From Azolla caroliniana (lineage: Eukaryota > Polypodiophyta): a stretch of 64,000 nt of DNA. The DNA is taken from assembly GCA_043228905.1 (NCBI GenBank), contig JBHGNT010000016.1, positions 9,176,001 through 9,240,000 on the forward strand, given 5' to 3'. Every line of letters begins with the position of its first letter. Within the stretch, counting starts at the first letter, position 1. Under the pieces are notes generated by a model. That model made no database searches and was not told the DNA's origin. It worked only from the letters and a program-made list of their open reading frames with translations. Made by a program: the position numbers and the translations under genes. This document shows, piece after piece, positions 1 to 9,461 of this stretch.

Positions 1-518
1 TATGTATCAGTTACATATTAAAATAAAAATAAAAAATCCTTTCTGATAACTATCTGTTACTTTGGTGCCTGTTCATCTTTCCCAAAAATCGAATAGGGCG
101 AAGTCATTGGAATCCCAAACAAGGATGTATCAAAGATCGGGGTGTAGCAACAGGTGTTTTTCTGATTGACAGAATTTCGTAGTACGGTTGATTTCTGCCT
201 TTAGTGATGATTAGGGTTTGTGTTTCCCTTAAGTGGTTTAGGGTTTTTGATTACATATTTCAAATTGCAAGTTTTTGGTTACAAATTTCTAATTACAAAT
301 TTCTGATTACTGTCGCAATCTGTTGTAATTTTGCACCAATTCTCATGACCATTTCTGATTAGGGTTTCTGATTTTTTAAGTGGTTGATTTCTGATACATG
401 TTGAAAAGGACAGATTACAAATTTCAGATTACTATCTCAAAGTGTTGTAATTTTGCACCTAATTCACATTAGAAATTCTGTTTTTGCACCAATTCTGATT
501 ACTAATTTTCTATTTCAG
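1..518 (+). other. AT-rich intron-like stretch before first exon
   Basis: No open frame of note. The stretch is AT-rich and repeats short words such as ATTACAAATTTCTGATTAC and AGGGTTT several times. It ends in a pyrimidine-rich run closing with TTTCAG at 513-518, a good 3' splice site leading into an open frame. I read it as an intron of the gene that follows. Any promoter or first exon would lie to the left of the window. Confidence 0.45.
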
Positions 519-1667
519 GTGGCTCGTTCCTCCCTATCCTAGAGTGCTAAATTTCGCAAAATTTTGCGAGACAAAGGAGGACTTTCACAACATATATAGT
601 CTGTCGCTCGAAGGTATTGACCCTACTGTTCTAACTGATAGATTGATTAGTGATGTAGATTGGATGTCAGTATATAAAGTGCCTAGAGTGAAAGGCAAGG
701 TCAAGCTCAAGCATGTACGATCGGACCTGTACGACGACTACATGAGACTGCACCAAAAAGTACATCAAGAGATCCTGGTCAACAACGAGTTGTCCGTTTC
801 ATTTGCTAGATTTTTTGCATACGAGTATTGCAAAACAATGAAGGAATCTCGTGACCCTGAAATGTACAGGGTAGCTTGGGCAAATTATGGTGAGGCATCA
901 GTAGAAAGATGTTAGAAGATGGGGGAGCTTGCAACAAAAAATGGCAAGATTTTGGAGCATGGTAGTTTATGATGCAACTGCCGACTCCCAACAAACCCGC
1001 AAGTATACGCCACACCGACACACAATGAAAGCCAATGTTGATGATACATGTGAGACATTGATTAGCTATATGCTAAAAAATGTCCATGAAGCCTGTGAGA
1101 CATTGGAGTTTTTTAAGACTGATTTAGAGAAAGCAACGTTGGTTGCTGCGATGGAGAGCAAAGTCACTTTGGCAGTTACAACAATAAAAAATAAGATTCA
1201 GGTACCTATTGTTTTGCTAATATGTAATATGTTATAAATAACTTGTACATGAAAATGTGCTACTGAGGCATTATTTGGAACAGGTTGCTCAACATGAACT
1301 TGAAATTGAGGGGTCGCTAGATCCCCAGCGGAAAATTCAACTACAGACAGAGATCCAGGTTCTTTCAATGAACCTGGACCTTCTAGGTGTAAATACTATC
1401 GTTGATTACAATTTGGAAAAGCTACAAGTAAGTAAATGATTCTTGTTTCTTGTTGTTGTATCTTCCTCATTAAGAAATAATTAATCGGTAAATTTCTCGG
1501 CTATGTTGAAGGAACTATACTCCCGTCAAGAACAAGTAGTTAGCTGCCTTAAGAAGCAGTTACATTTTGCGGAGGGGATGGTAAGGAGTAGACAAGAATT
1601 GGACCTGAATATTCTTGCTCCCTTACCAAATGAAGGAGAACCAAGAAACGATATATTAACTGTTCAA
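519..1667 (+). CDS. Unrecognised host-like gene, exons A-D (partial)
   Basis: I do not recognise the product. Open frames join through consensus plant splice sites: exon A from 519 (after TTTCAG) to about 915; exon B about 905-1201, ending CAG/GTACCT; exon C 1284-1427, after AACAG and ending CAA/GTAAGT; exon D 1512-1667, after GAAG and ending CAA/GTACGT. The B-C-D junctions are all phase 0, which is hard to get by chance. A to B needs a one-base shift near 900-915, so there is either a mutation or a missed mini-intron. The protein is charged and helical: exon A is basic and aromatic (YDDYMRLHQK), exons B-D are Glu/Leu/Gln-rich like a coiled coil. The next intron would hold the tandem array at 1.9-2.9 kb. 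It could be a real host gene or the tail of an old DNA transposon. Confidence 0.45.
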
Positions 1668-1869
1668 GTACGTTGCATCGCTTCTAGATTACGTGTAGAG
1701 CACAAATCTGCTACTCTGTTGGTTCACCTACAACCATGCCAGCACACATACCATATCGTTTGTTTTCAATATGCCTATCGCATTGCTGCATTCTGTTTGG
1801 GGGATTGTAGTATAGCTCTCCCAAATGAGTGGAGAAAACACACAGGTAAAATTGCTGCTTGTAACAATA

Positions 1870-2896
1870 GTGTAGCTAATTAGTTCCATCTTTGCTAATT
1901 AAGTAAGTTGTATAAAGTGTGGAAACTATTTAGCTATTATGGTTGTAGCGTAGTAGCTAATTACCTAACATGTAGTTAATTCGCAAAGTGGTAGCTAATT
2001 AGCTACGACCATACTTTAGCTAAGTAGCTAATTAGCTACCACTTAGCTAATTAGCTACTATCATAGTTTACTAAAATAGCTAATTAGCTACTGCCATACT
2101 TCAGCTGAGTAGCTAATTAGCTAAGTGGTAGAAAATTAGCTAAGTGGAAGCTAATTAACTACTACCATAGTTTAGTACAGTAACTAATTAGATAAGTGGT
2201 AGCTAATTAGCTACTGCCATACGTTAGTTCAGTAGCTAATTAGCTAAGTGGTAGCTAATAAGCTACTACCATACGTTAGCTGAGTAGCTAATTAGCTAAG
2301 TGGTAGCTAATAAGCTACTACCATACGTTAGCTGAGTAGCTAATTAGCTAAGTGGTAGCTAATAAGCTACTACCATACGTTAGCTGAGTAGCTAATTAGC
2401 TAAGTGGTAGCTAATAAGCTACTACCATAGTTTAATACACTAGCTAATAAACTAAATGGTAGCTAATTAGCTACTACTATAGTTTAGTGCAATAGCTAAT
2501 TAGCTAAGTGGTAGCTAATTAGCTAAGTGATAGCTAATTAGTTACTACTATAGTTTAGTACAATAGCTAATTACCTACTACCATAGTTTAGTACAATAGC
2601 TAATTAGCTACTAATATAGTTTAGTGCAATAGCTAATTAGCTACTAATATAGTTTAGTGCAATAGCTAATTAGCTACTAGCATAGTTTAGTACAGTAGCT
2701 AATTAGCTACTACCATACTTTAGTTATAGTGGCTAACTAGCTAGTACCATACTTTAGTTGAGTAGCTAATTAGCTAGTACCATACCTAAGGGAAGTAGCT
2801 AAATAGCTTAGTGGTAGCTAATTAGCTATTGTCATATAGTCTAGAAGAATAGCTAGTTAGCTAAGATGTAGCTAATTAGCGACCATGTTGTTGTAG
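1870..2896. repeat. TAGCTAATTAGCTA tandem/palindromic array
   Basis: About 1 kb is built from the perfect palindrome TAGCTAATTAGCTA alternating with short linkers such as CTACCATAGTTTAGTACAA and AAGTGG. Inside it, about 2225-2432 is a regular higher-order repeat of a 52-bp unit (linker CTACCATACGTTAGCTGAG, palindrome, AAGTGGTAGCTAATAAG) in roughly four nearly identical copies. The flanks are more diverged. By position the array sits inside the intron between exon D (ending 1667) and the exon at 2917-3408. The same palindrome occurs inside the MITE at 34878-35173. Confidence 0.85.
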
Positions 2897-2916
2897 AATC
2901 TTGTGGATTAAGGAGG

Positions 2917-3408
2917 GTGCATGACCTGTCTGGTGCTGATGACGCTGCAACCGATGAGGAGATAGTTGCGAACGTGGCTGAAAGTAAGAGTCTTGTTATC
3001 ACATCTCCTTCAAATCAGCTCCACCCTATTCTTTTGGAAGATGGTAATGAATTAGGCAATGATGTGAAAAGCCATGAAATATTGGAAACAACATGTAAAT
3101 TTGAGGTTCACAACAATAGTGTTTTTGAACACTTGATGCAACATTTCTTCGAATCCCAAAACCTTGATTCCACCCCACTGAGCCCAACTACTGATAATGT
3201 CCAAACAAATCCCACTGTACTGGAAAAGCTAGTGCAAGACGCAGCTGACCTGCAAGCCACTGCTGAGGTGATGGAAAGGTTGTCGGAGGAGGACACACTT
3301 GCGCAATGGGTCAAAGAAGCAAGGCTAAATGGGCAACCGACTAGAAAAAGGCTGAAGAAGGGGCCACGATCAGGGACAAGACCAATTACTCGGTCAAGGG
3401 GCTCTTGA
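2917..3408 (+). CDS. Unrecognised 3' exon with basic C-terminus
   Basis: An open frame of 163 codons ending at TGA 3406-3408, probably the last exon of the gene that begins upstream; the exact acceptor between 2896 and 2917 is unclear. The product is acidic for most of its length (many D/E, poly-Asp/Ala start) and ends in a strongly basic tail (RKRLKK, then Arg/Ser-rich) that could be a nuclear localisation signal. No enzymatic motif is visible. The following 3409-3630 is AT-rich, UTR-like sequence, cut at 3631 by the gypsy-1 insertion. Confidence 0.4.
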   Translation: MHDLSGADDAATDEEIVANVAESKSLVITSPSNQLHPILLEDGNELGNDVKSHEILETTCKFEVHNNSVFEHLMQHFFESQNLDSTPLSPTTDNVQTNPTVLEKLVQDAADLQATAEVMERLSEEDTLAQWVKEARLNGQPTRKRLKKGPRSGTRPITRSRGS

Positions 3409-3784
3409 ATTGGAGCGAAATACTTATTAGTGGGATATGATTGTTAGCGATTTTCCTAGGGTTTTATGAAGTTTTACTATGATCTATTTGGACAAGTAAA
3501 ACCTCAGATTGGTTGTTGCTTCATCCACATTATGTAATGGAACTCTATGATGTTTCTCCAAGATAATTATGTTCATGTTTCTATGATGGAAAATATTTCA
3601 TGTTCATTATGTTGTTTTGTGAGACTGTTAGTGTCAGAACCAAGGATAAAAGATAGAGTGATGGAAGAAGGATATTAGAGAACACGAGAAGAATGGAATC
3701 AAATACTAAGAGAATAATGGATGTATAAGATAGAGAAAGAAAGAGAATGGATACAAGGTATGTAATGAGAGCTAAAGACTGGTG

Positions 3785-3928
3785 TTGATTCGAATTGATT
3801 TGAGAATACATGTATGCCCTTATTTATAGGTTCCTATAGAATAGCTTAGAGATTTCTAGAATGTTCTAGAATGTTCTAGACCTAGAATGCTCTAGGACAT
3901 TCTAGAACATTCTAGAATAATCTAGAGT
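3785..3928 (-). promoter_or_regulatory. gypsy-1 U3: HSE cluster, TATA box, predicted start
   Basis: Read on the minus strand: TTCTAGAA palindromes at 3910-3917, 3900-3907, 3864-3871 and 3854-3861, spaced 10 bp, give the nTTCnnGAAnnTTCnnGAAn pattern bound by trimeric heat-shock factors. About 25 bp further downstream comes TATAAATA (3828-3821). The predicted RNA 5' end is AATTCGAATCAA (3796-3785), 32 bp from the TATA box and complementary to the primer site. The same array is in the 5' LTR at +5345. Confidence 0.75.
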
Positions 3929-3992
3929 TTTTACAATAATCAATGTAATACAAGAAGTAGCTTTTATTGTTTCATATAACAGTAAGCTATCT

Positions 3993-4053
3993 TAATGGTT
4001 GAGGTTTTCAAGTATAGATTACAAGGTTCGAGGTTCAAGTCCGGGTGACGCCA
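3993..4053 (+). other. tRNA-like module antisense in gypsy-1 LTR
   Basis: The plus strand reads TAATGGTTGAGG (D-arm/A-box-like), a spacer, then GAGGTTCAAGTCCGGG (T-arm/B-box-like) and ends GACGCCA, at the length and order of a tRNA body. The acceptor stem does not pair well, so it is not a functional tRNA gene. Comparable modules occur at the same LTR position in gypsy-B and gypsy-C. Confidence 0.5.
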
Positions 4054-4075
4054 TAATGGTCATGTGTTCATGACA

Positions 4076-5343
4076 CTATAGCTCCTTCGAGAACGCCGAG
4101 TGGAAGTCGACGTTAACATTGTTGGGCCGGGCTTGTTTGGATAGTGATGATGGAAGTCGTTGACCAGAGCTTCAGCATTACAAACGTTATCGATGGGTTC
4201 CCAAGTGTGATCACTCGGAGGATAGCCAAGCCAATCAACTAGATAATAAAAAGCTTATTGCACACAATCTTAGAATCGAGAATAGCAGCTACCTCGTATT
4301 CGGGGCCGTCCACAAGTTGTACAAAAGGCGGTGGTGGCACGACACGATTAGGAATTAAAGAGGTGCGGCAAGGTTCCAAAAGAGAGCTATGAAAGACAGG
4401 CTGAAGCCGCATATGGGCAGGAAGGTTAAGACGAAATGTTGCATCATTAATCTGCGTCGTGATGACAAAAGGACCTAAGCGTTGATAGTCAAGCTTAGCA
4501 CACGGTCGGGTAGTCTTGATGTGACGACGAAGCAACCATACACGGTCACCAACCTTAAACAGAGACTTAAGACGATGTCGATTGGCATTGGTCTTATGGT
4601 GTGCTTGCGCTTTCTGAAGATGTGACGATAACTCGAACTGGATTTGTTAGTCGGTGGAGGTGATACGCCGCACTAGGGTTTCGTGACACCTCGGGAAGAT
4701 CCAGTATACACCATCGAGGGTGGTTGCCAGTGTAGGCAAAGAAAGATGTAACTTTGGTAGAAGAGTGGACCGTGTTGTTGTATACAAACTCGGCAAGATG
4801 TAAAATATTACTCCAATCATCTTGTTGATAACTAATGAAACATCGAAGATATTGCTCGAGCGTTTGATTTGTGCGCTCTGTTTGTCCGTCAGTTTGTGGA
4901 TGATAAGCCGAAGAGAGTTTGCAAGAGATTTTGAGGCCTGCCCATAGGTGCTTCCAAAAGTGTGAGATAAATTGAGGACCTCGATCGCTAATAATATCAT
5001 TCGGGAGACCATGATGGCAAAACACTTCACGCATAATGAGATCTGCAGTTTCTTCACTATTGATGGTCTTTACACATGGTACAAAATGTGCCATCTTGGT
5101 GAACCGATCGACTACTGTTAAAATAGTATCAAAGCCTTTGGAAGGTGGCAGATCCGTAATGAAATCCATAGAAATAGATTGCCATGGCTTGTTGGGAGGG
5201 GGTAATGGTTGTAGTAAGCCATAAGGGTGATGTTGGGGTACTTTGGCGCGACAGCAGGTGTCACAAGTGCGAACATAATCTTCGACAAATTTTTGCAAGT
5301 GAGGCCACCAAAACGAACGTTTCACCAGCTCAATGGTCTTCAA
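4076..5343 (-). pseudogene. gypsy-1 integrase with C-terminal chromodomain (frameshifted)
   Basis: Integrase inserts cDNA into the genome; the chromodomain guides it to modified chromatin. From 5343 leftwards the zinc-finger end is visible (CDTCCRAK), then the catalytic triad in DFITDLP, SDRGPQF and the E of GQTERTNQ. The reading frame breaks again near 4620 and resumes at 4535 with the SH3-like C-terminal region (LDYQRLGPF, HSSLLEP) and a chromodomain start (EYEVAAILDSK). The chromodomain's YLVDWLGY/TWEP half lies in another frame beyond 4239. The first frameshift, at 5340, separates it from RNase H. The product is dead as it stands but every domain is recognisable. Confidence 0.85.
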
Positions 5344-7688
5344 ATACCAAAATGTCCAGCCATGGGGGCATCATGACAATGTTCCAACACTTGAAGTCGG
5401 GGTGATCCGTTGGGGACGTAAAGGAGATTCTTGTAGAAGAGTAAGCCATCTTGCCACTTGAAGTCCTTATAATGTTGAGATGACCCTGGCAATGTGAAGC
5501 AAGATGGACGACTTGAACCACAGTGGGCTAAGACATCCTTAGCAAAAGCATCCGAATAAAGTTGTTGCCGAATAGTGTCAAGAAGGGTAGAATCAAGTGG
5601 CGTGGCATAAATTGTTGTTACCTGTAGCTTTGATGGCCCGAGGAGAGTTTGCTTTTGATTGTCAAAGGCCGGATCTCCAGGTCGAAGTGCTAGATACGAA
5701 CGCCGAGACAGAGCATCTGCTTTCCCTTGTTGTTTTCCGGGGCGAAAAATGATCTTGAAATCGAAACGCGTTAGAAATTGGGCCCACCGAGCTTGTCGTC
5801 TATTTAATACTCGAGCTGTTTGAAAATATGTGAGATTTTTGTGATCACTATAAATGATAATTTGATGAGGTGATCCTTCTAGAAAATGACGCCATTGCTC
5901 GAATGAGTCGACCACAACTAGTAACTCCTTGTCATGCACCTCATAGTTTATCTCCGAAACAGTAAATTTTCTCGAGTGAAACGCGACTGGATGTGTCTGC
6001 CCGTCCTCGCCTGGTTGCGATAGGATACTCCCCAATGCAAAGTCTGATGCATCCGCCTCAATAGTAAATGGCTTTTCAGGATCAATATGTGCTAGGATGG
6101 GTGCTGATGTGAATGCCTCTTTCAACTGCGTAAAAGCCTTGTCCGCTTCGATACTCCAAAAAAATGCTTGATTTTTCTTGGTGAGTTGAGTAAGGGGCAA
6201 CATAATGCTTGAATAATTATGTATGAATTTGCGATAGAAGTTCGCAAATCCGAGGAAACACTGGACATCCCGAACTGAGCATGGGGGTTTCCATTCCAAT
6301 ATTGTTTGGACTTTTGCTGGGTCCATGAAAACACCCTGGGATGAAATAGTGTATCCCAAAAATTCGACTTGTTTGCAATCAAAACTGCATTTCTCAAGTT
6401 TGGCATAAAGACCATACTTCCTTAGGCGTTCAAGTACTTGCCGCACATGTATATCATGCTCCCCCTGTGTTTTAGAGTAAATCAATAGATCATCTAGGTA
6501 GATGATTAGAAAAATATCCAAGAAATCCCGGAAGATGTCATTTGCCATATGTTGGAATACTACAGGTGCATTTGTGAGCCCGAAAGGCATGACTGTATAC
6601 TCGAAATGACCATATCGAGTACGAAATGTTGTTTTCCACTCATCTCCCGGCCGAATTCGAACAAGATTATATGCACCCCTTAGATCAATTTTGGTAAAAT
6701 GCTTTGCCCTACCAATGCGTTCTAAGAGATTGGAGATTAAAGGTAAAGCATACCTATTCCTTATGGTGACTTTATTTAAGCCTCGATAGTCCACGACCAA
6801 ACGAAGGGATCCGTCCTTTTTCTTCACAAAAAAGATAGGAGCACCAGCTGGAGACTTTGAATGTCGAATAAACCCATGTGCAAGATTTTCCTCGATGTAT
6901 TCTCGAAGAACCTCAAGCTCAGTGGGTGATAAATTGTAAATCGGACCCCACGGTGGCTCTTTTCCTGGTTGGAGATCAATAGGACAGTCGTACGGCCGAT
7001 GCTTAGGAAGAACACCAGCTTTGACTTTGTCGAAAACATCAACATAGTCTTGATATTTTTTGGGAATTTGGATGTCTGAATTCCCTTGAGTGACACTAGA
7101 AGGTGTCACTGATACTGCAAATAAGAAAAGGTCCTCCTTGCCTCCCACTCGGCACAATTGTTGCAATGTGATGGCTGAAATTTGATGAGAAGGATATGGT
7201 GCATCGGTAGAACTATATACTTTAGGAGGATAATCCCGAGTTCGATCCGTGACAATGATATTTTCTGGTAAAGGGCACCTAATTTCTCGCTTCCTCCAAT
7301 CGATTCTAGGGTTATGTAGCTCGAACCATGGCAAACCGAGGACAATTGGATGCTCAGGACTACGGATTATGTTAAAGGAAACTACACATCCTAAATCACC
7401 CAAGAGTATGTGTATTGGCTCAGACTCTTCAAATATCTTCCCGGAAGCTATGGGGCATCCATCAATCACTACTACGGAAACTGGACAAGGAAGTGTATGC
7501 AAGGATATTTGGTGTTTTTGGGCAAAATCTCTATCCATGAAACAAGAATTGGCTCCAGTATCTAAGAGGGCTTGGACTTGAAGTTGACAACTGGGTGTCT
7601 TAACTTGTACTAGGGCTGAGAAGACTCTACTAACATGCTTGGAAGAAATGGAACCCACACTAGGTTGTACATATCTAGGGTTGTCCAA
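5340..7688 (-). CDS. gypsy-1 pol: protease, reverse transcriptase, RNase H
   Basis: A single 782-codon frame. The aspartic protease motif is LLDTGANSCF near residue 41. RT follows with the fingers/palm (VKKKDGSLRLVVDYRGLN), the MPFGLTNAP block and the catalytic YLDD (in IIYLDDLLIYS). RNase H starts at TIEADASDFALGS with downstream YSDHKNL. The frame ends at HDAPMAGHFGI, the histidine half of the integrase HHCC finger, where a one-base indel puts the rest of integrase in another frame. Gypsy order PR-RT-RH-IN is clear. Codons are intact across the whole PR-RT-RH block, matching the young LTRs. Confidence 0.92.
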   Translation of the reverse strand: MDNPRYVQPSVGSISSKHVSRVFSALVQVKTPSCQLQVQALLDTGANSCFMDRDFAQKHQISLHTLPCPVSVVVIDGCPIASGKIFEESEPIHILLGDLGCVVSFNIIRSPEHPIVLGLPWFELHNPRIDWRKREIRCPLPENIIVTDRTRDYPPKVYSSTDAPYPSHQISAITLQQLCRVGGKEDLFLFAVSVTPSSVTQGNSDIQIPKKYQDYVDVFDKVKAGVLPKHRPYDCPIDLQPGKEPPWGPIYNLSPTELEVLREYIEENLAHGFIRHSKSPAGAPIFFVKKKDGSLRLVVDYRGLNKVTIRNRYALPLISNLLERIGRAKHFTKIDLRGAYNLVRIRPGDEWKTTFRTRYGHFEYTVMPFGLTNAPVVFQHMANDIFRDFLDIFLIIYLDDLLIYSKTQGEHDIHVRQVLERLRKYGLYAKLEKCSFDCKQVEFLGYTISSQGVFMDPAKVQTILEWKPPCSVRDVQCFLGFANFYRKFIHNYSSIMLPLTQLTKKNQAFFWSIEADKAFTQLKEAFTSAPILAHIDPEKPFTIEADASDFALGSILSQPGEDGQTHPVAFHSRKFTVSEINYEVHDKELLVVVDSFEQWRHFLEGSPHQIIIYSDHKNLTYFQTARVLNRRQARWAQFLTRFDFKIIFRPGKQQGKADALSRRSYLALRPGDPAFDNQKQTLLGPSKLQVTTIYATPLDSTLLDTIRQQLYSDAFAKDVLAHCGSSRPSCFTLPGSSQHYKDFKWQDGLLFYKNLLYVPNGSPRLQVLEHCHDAPMAGHFGI

Positions 7689-7714
7689 CCAAATGGCTCC
7701 TATTTTGGCCGGAC

Positions 7715-8878
7715 TTATTCGTTTGACTCCTCTTCTAATTGGCTTAGGACTTCAAATTTATTGGACAAGGGTGGATTATTCATAATATTAGATTCACTAA
7801 CTGCTTTTAAAATGTTGGACTCATTTTTATTGACATAGTGAATTTGATTTACCTGACGTCTCGGCCTACGGGAGCAATGAATGGCTATATGTCCTAGACC
7901 TCCGCAATATAAGCACAGATGGTCTGCTCGACAACGTTGCTTCTCTTCTTCTGACAACGGTCCTCGTCGTTGAGTCATGTCGATCTCCATGGGTGCAGGA
8001 CTATCCATTGGGACTGGACTACGTGTTTGCCTTGGAGTTGGAGCAAGGCTATACATTTGCCTTGGGGATGATTGCGCCGTTACTGATGCATAAGTTGGTG
8101 TGAATCTTGATCTTGTTATTTGTTGTTGTCGCTCACATCGACGCTCAAAAAGGCGATTATCACACCGTATTGCTCAACTAATAGCTTCTGTAAGTGACCT
8201 TGGATCCTCGAGGAAGGTAAGAAGTAAGTCTTTGACATCACTACGAAGGCCTGAACGGAATTGCTCCATTAGGGCTTGTTCATCCCAAGGAATATCGCTT
8301 GCGATGAGACGGAAATTGGCAGCATATGTCGAAGCTGGTTGATCACCTTGACGAAGTGTACGAATCTTGTTGATAGTTGTTCTTGCCCCATCAGTATCTC
8401 CGAAACAAGCCTTAAATTCCTTGATAAATTCCTCGAAATTATTCAGTAGAGGAGAATTGGTCTCTAGCAATGGAGCAAACCACGACAACGTTATGCCAGT
8501 CAATAAAGTGCCCACTAGCCCAACTCGTGATGCTTCTGTTGGATAACGCACGGGATGCATTTGAATCACCAACCATACTTGATTCAAAAAACCTCGGAAA
8601 TGCGCCCTCGACCCATCAAATTTAGTTGGGAGGCTAATTTTGGGCTCCTTGATAAGTCCCTGACCTTCAACCCTTTGTTGTTGTAACACTACGATTGTCG
8701 ACTCTAACTGTTGCACTCGTCGTGTGAACTCCTCTTGTTGTTGTTGCTTCTCTATAGTAACCTTTTGTAGATCCCCAAGTAGACGTTGATTCTCTACTTC
8801 AAGAGATGCGAACTTGGATTTAAGGTTCTCCATTTCTGCAACAAGGGTGAGATATTCTTCTGAGTTAATGGCAGCCAT
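7715..8878 (-). pseudogene. gypsy-1 Gag with CCHC knuckle, one in-frame TGA
   Basis: Gag packages element RNA. I start it at the ATG at 8878-8876 (MAAINSEEY); the longer frame only adds the (GA)n leader read as Ser-Leu repeats. A coiled coil (residues ~10-75) precedes the retrotransposon gag core (PKISLPTKFDGSR, FLNQV, FGDTD, RLIASDIPWDE). TGA at 8174-8176 replaces CGA (Arg in gypsy-B Gag), a CpG transition. After the stop the same frame carries the knuckle CLYCGGLGHIAIHC (C-x2-C-x4-H-x4-C) and ends at 7715, just before pol. About 36% of Gag lies beyond the stop. Confidence 0.85.
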
Positions 8879-8903
8879 GGTTTCAGGATGGTTACAAAGG
8901 AGG

Positions 8904-8906
<3 letters not shown>

Positions 8907-8962
<56 letters not shown>
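8907..8962. repeat. (GA)n microsatellite in gypsy-1 leader
   Basis: About 27 uninterrupted GA units between the primer site and the gag ATG, i.e. CT-rich in the element's RNA. It creates a spurious Ser/Leu-rich N-terminal extension of gag. Confidence 0.95.
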
Positions 8963-8967
<5 letters not shown>

Positions 8968-8976
8968 GAATCAAAC
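8963..8976 (-). other. gypsy-1 primer-binding site, self-priming type
   Basis: Directly inside the 5' LTR the minus strand reads GTTTGATTCGAATT. It does not start TGG and matches no tRNA 3' end that I recognise. Its core TTGATTCGAATT is the exact reverse complement of AATTCGAATCAA, which lies 32 bp downstream of the LTR TATA box (9141-9130), where transcription should begin. This is the Tf1/sushi-type arrangement in which the RNA's own 5' end primes reverse transcription. Confidence 0.65.
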
Positions 8977-9420
8977 TGTCAGAACTAAGGATAAAAGATA
9001 GAGTGATGGAAGAAGGATATTAGAGAACACGAGAAGAATGGAATCAAATACTAAGAGAAGAATGGATGTATAAGATAGAGAAAGAAAGAGAATGGATACA
9101 AGGTATGTAATGAGAGCTAAAGACTGGTGTTGATTCGAATTGATTTGAGAATACATGTATGCCCTTATTTATAGGTTCCTATAGAATAGCTTAGAGATTT
9201 CTAGAATGTTCTAGAATGTTCTAGACCTAGAATGCTCTAGGACATTCTAGAACATTCTAGAATAATCTAGAGTTTTTACAATAATCAATGTAATACAAGA
9301 AGTAGCTTTTATTGTTTCATATAACAGTAAGCTATCTTAATGGTTGAGGTTTTCAAGTATGGATTACAAGGTTCGAGGTTCAAGTCTGGGTGACGCCATA
9401 ATGGTCATGTGTTCATGTTA
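8977..9420 (-). repeat. gypsy-1 5' LTR
   Basis: Matches 3632-4075 over its length except the last five bases. TATA, HSE cluster (from 9199) and tRNA-like module (to 9398) are conserved. The open frame that starts at 9344 begins inside this LTR and should not be taken as a gene start. Confidence 0.92.
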
Positions 9421-9461
9421 CTTTGTGTGTGTGAATATGTTGGTGTTTTTTGATGTTGCAG

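Larger units (their letters stand above)
3632..4075 (-). repeat. gypsy-1 3' LTR
   Basis: 444 bp, TGTCAG...ATGACA on the plus strand. It matches 8977-9420 with about four substitutions. In element orientation it holds, in order, an antisense tRNA-like module (4053 to 3993), a heat-shock-element cluster (3917 to 3854), a TATA box (3828 to 3821) and the predicted transcript start near 3796. The polypurine tract that should precede it (4076-4095) is degenerate. Confidence 0.92.
3632..9420 (-). mobile_element. gypsy-1: young chromodomain Ty3/gypsy retrotransposon
   Basis: A complete minus-strand LTR element: 5' LTR on the right (8977-9420), primer site, gag, protease-RT-RNase H, integrase, chromodomain, then 3' LTR (3632-4075). 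I count about four substitutions between the two 444-bp LTRs, so it is recent. The LTR runs TGTC...GACA at the left copy, but the right copy ends TGTTA instead of TGACA. The same TGTTA lies just outside the left LTR at 3626-3630, so the 5-bp target duplication may be TGTTA with the LTR ending at 9415. gag carries one in-frame TGA, and pol and integrase are split by frameshifts, so this copy is not autonomous. It splits the host-like gene region. Confidence 0.9.

Noticed and set aside
1870-2896. CRISPR-like array
   Set aside because: The repeats are themselves palindromic, spacers are repeated, not unique, no cas genes exist and the context is eukaryotic.
3581-3811. Small hydrophobic membrane protein on the minus strand
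   Set aside because: The frame lies in LTR U5/R sequence and recurs at 8971-9156 in the other LTR; it is a by-product of AT-rich LTR sequence.
3993-4053. A functional tRNA gene
   Set aside because: D-arm and T-arm-like boxes are present but there is no paired acceptor stem, and the segment is part of a repeated LTR.
8879-8974. Hydrophobic Ser/Leu signal peptide at the start of gypsy-1 Gag
   Set aside because: It is the (GA)n microsatellite of the leader translated; the Gag ATG is at 8878-8876 as in gypsy-B.
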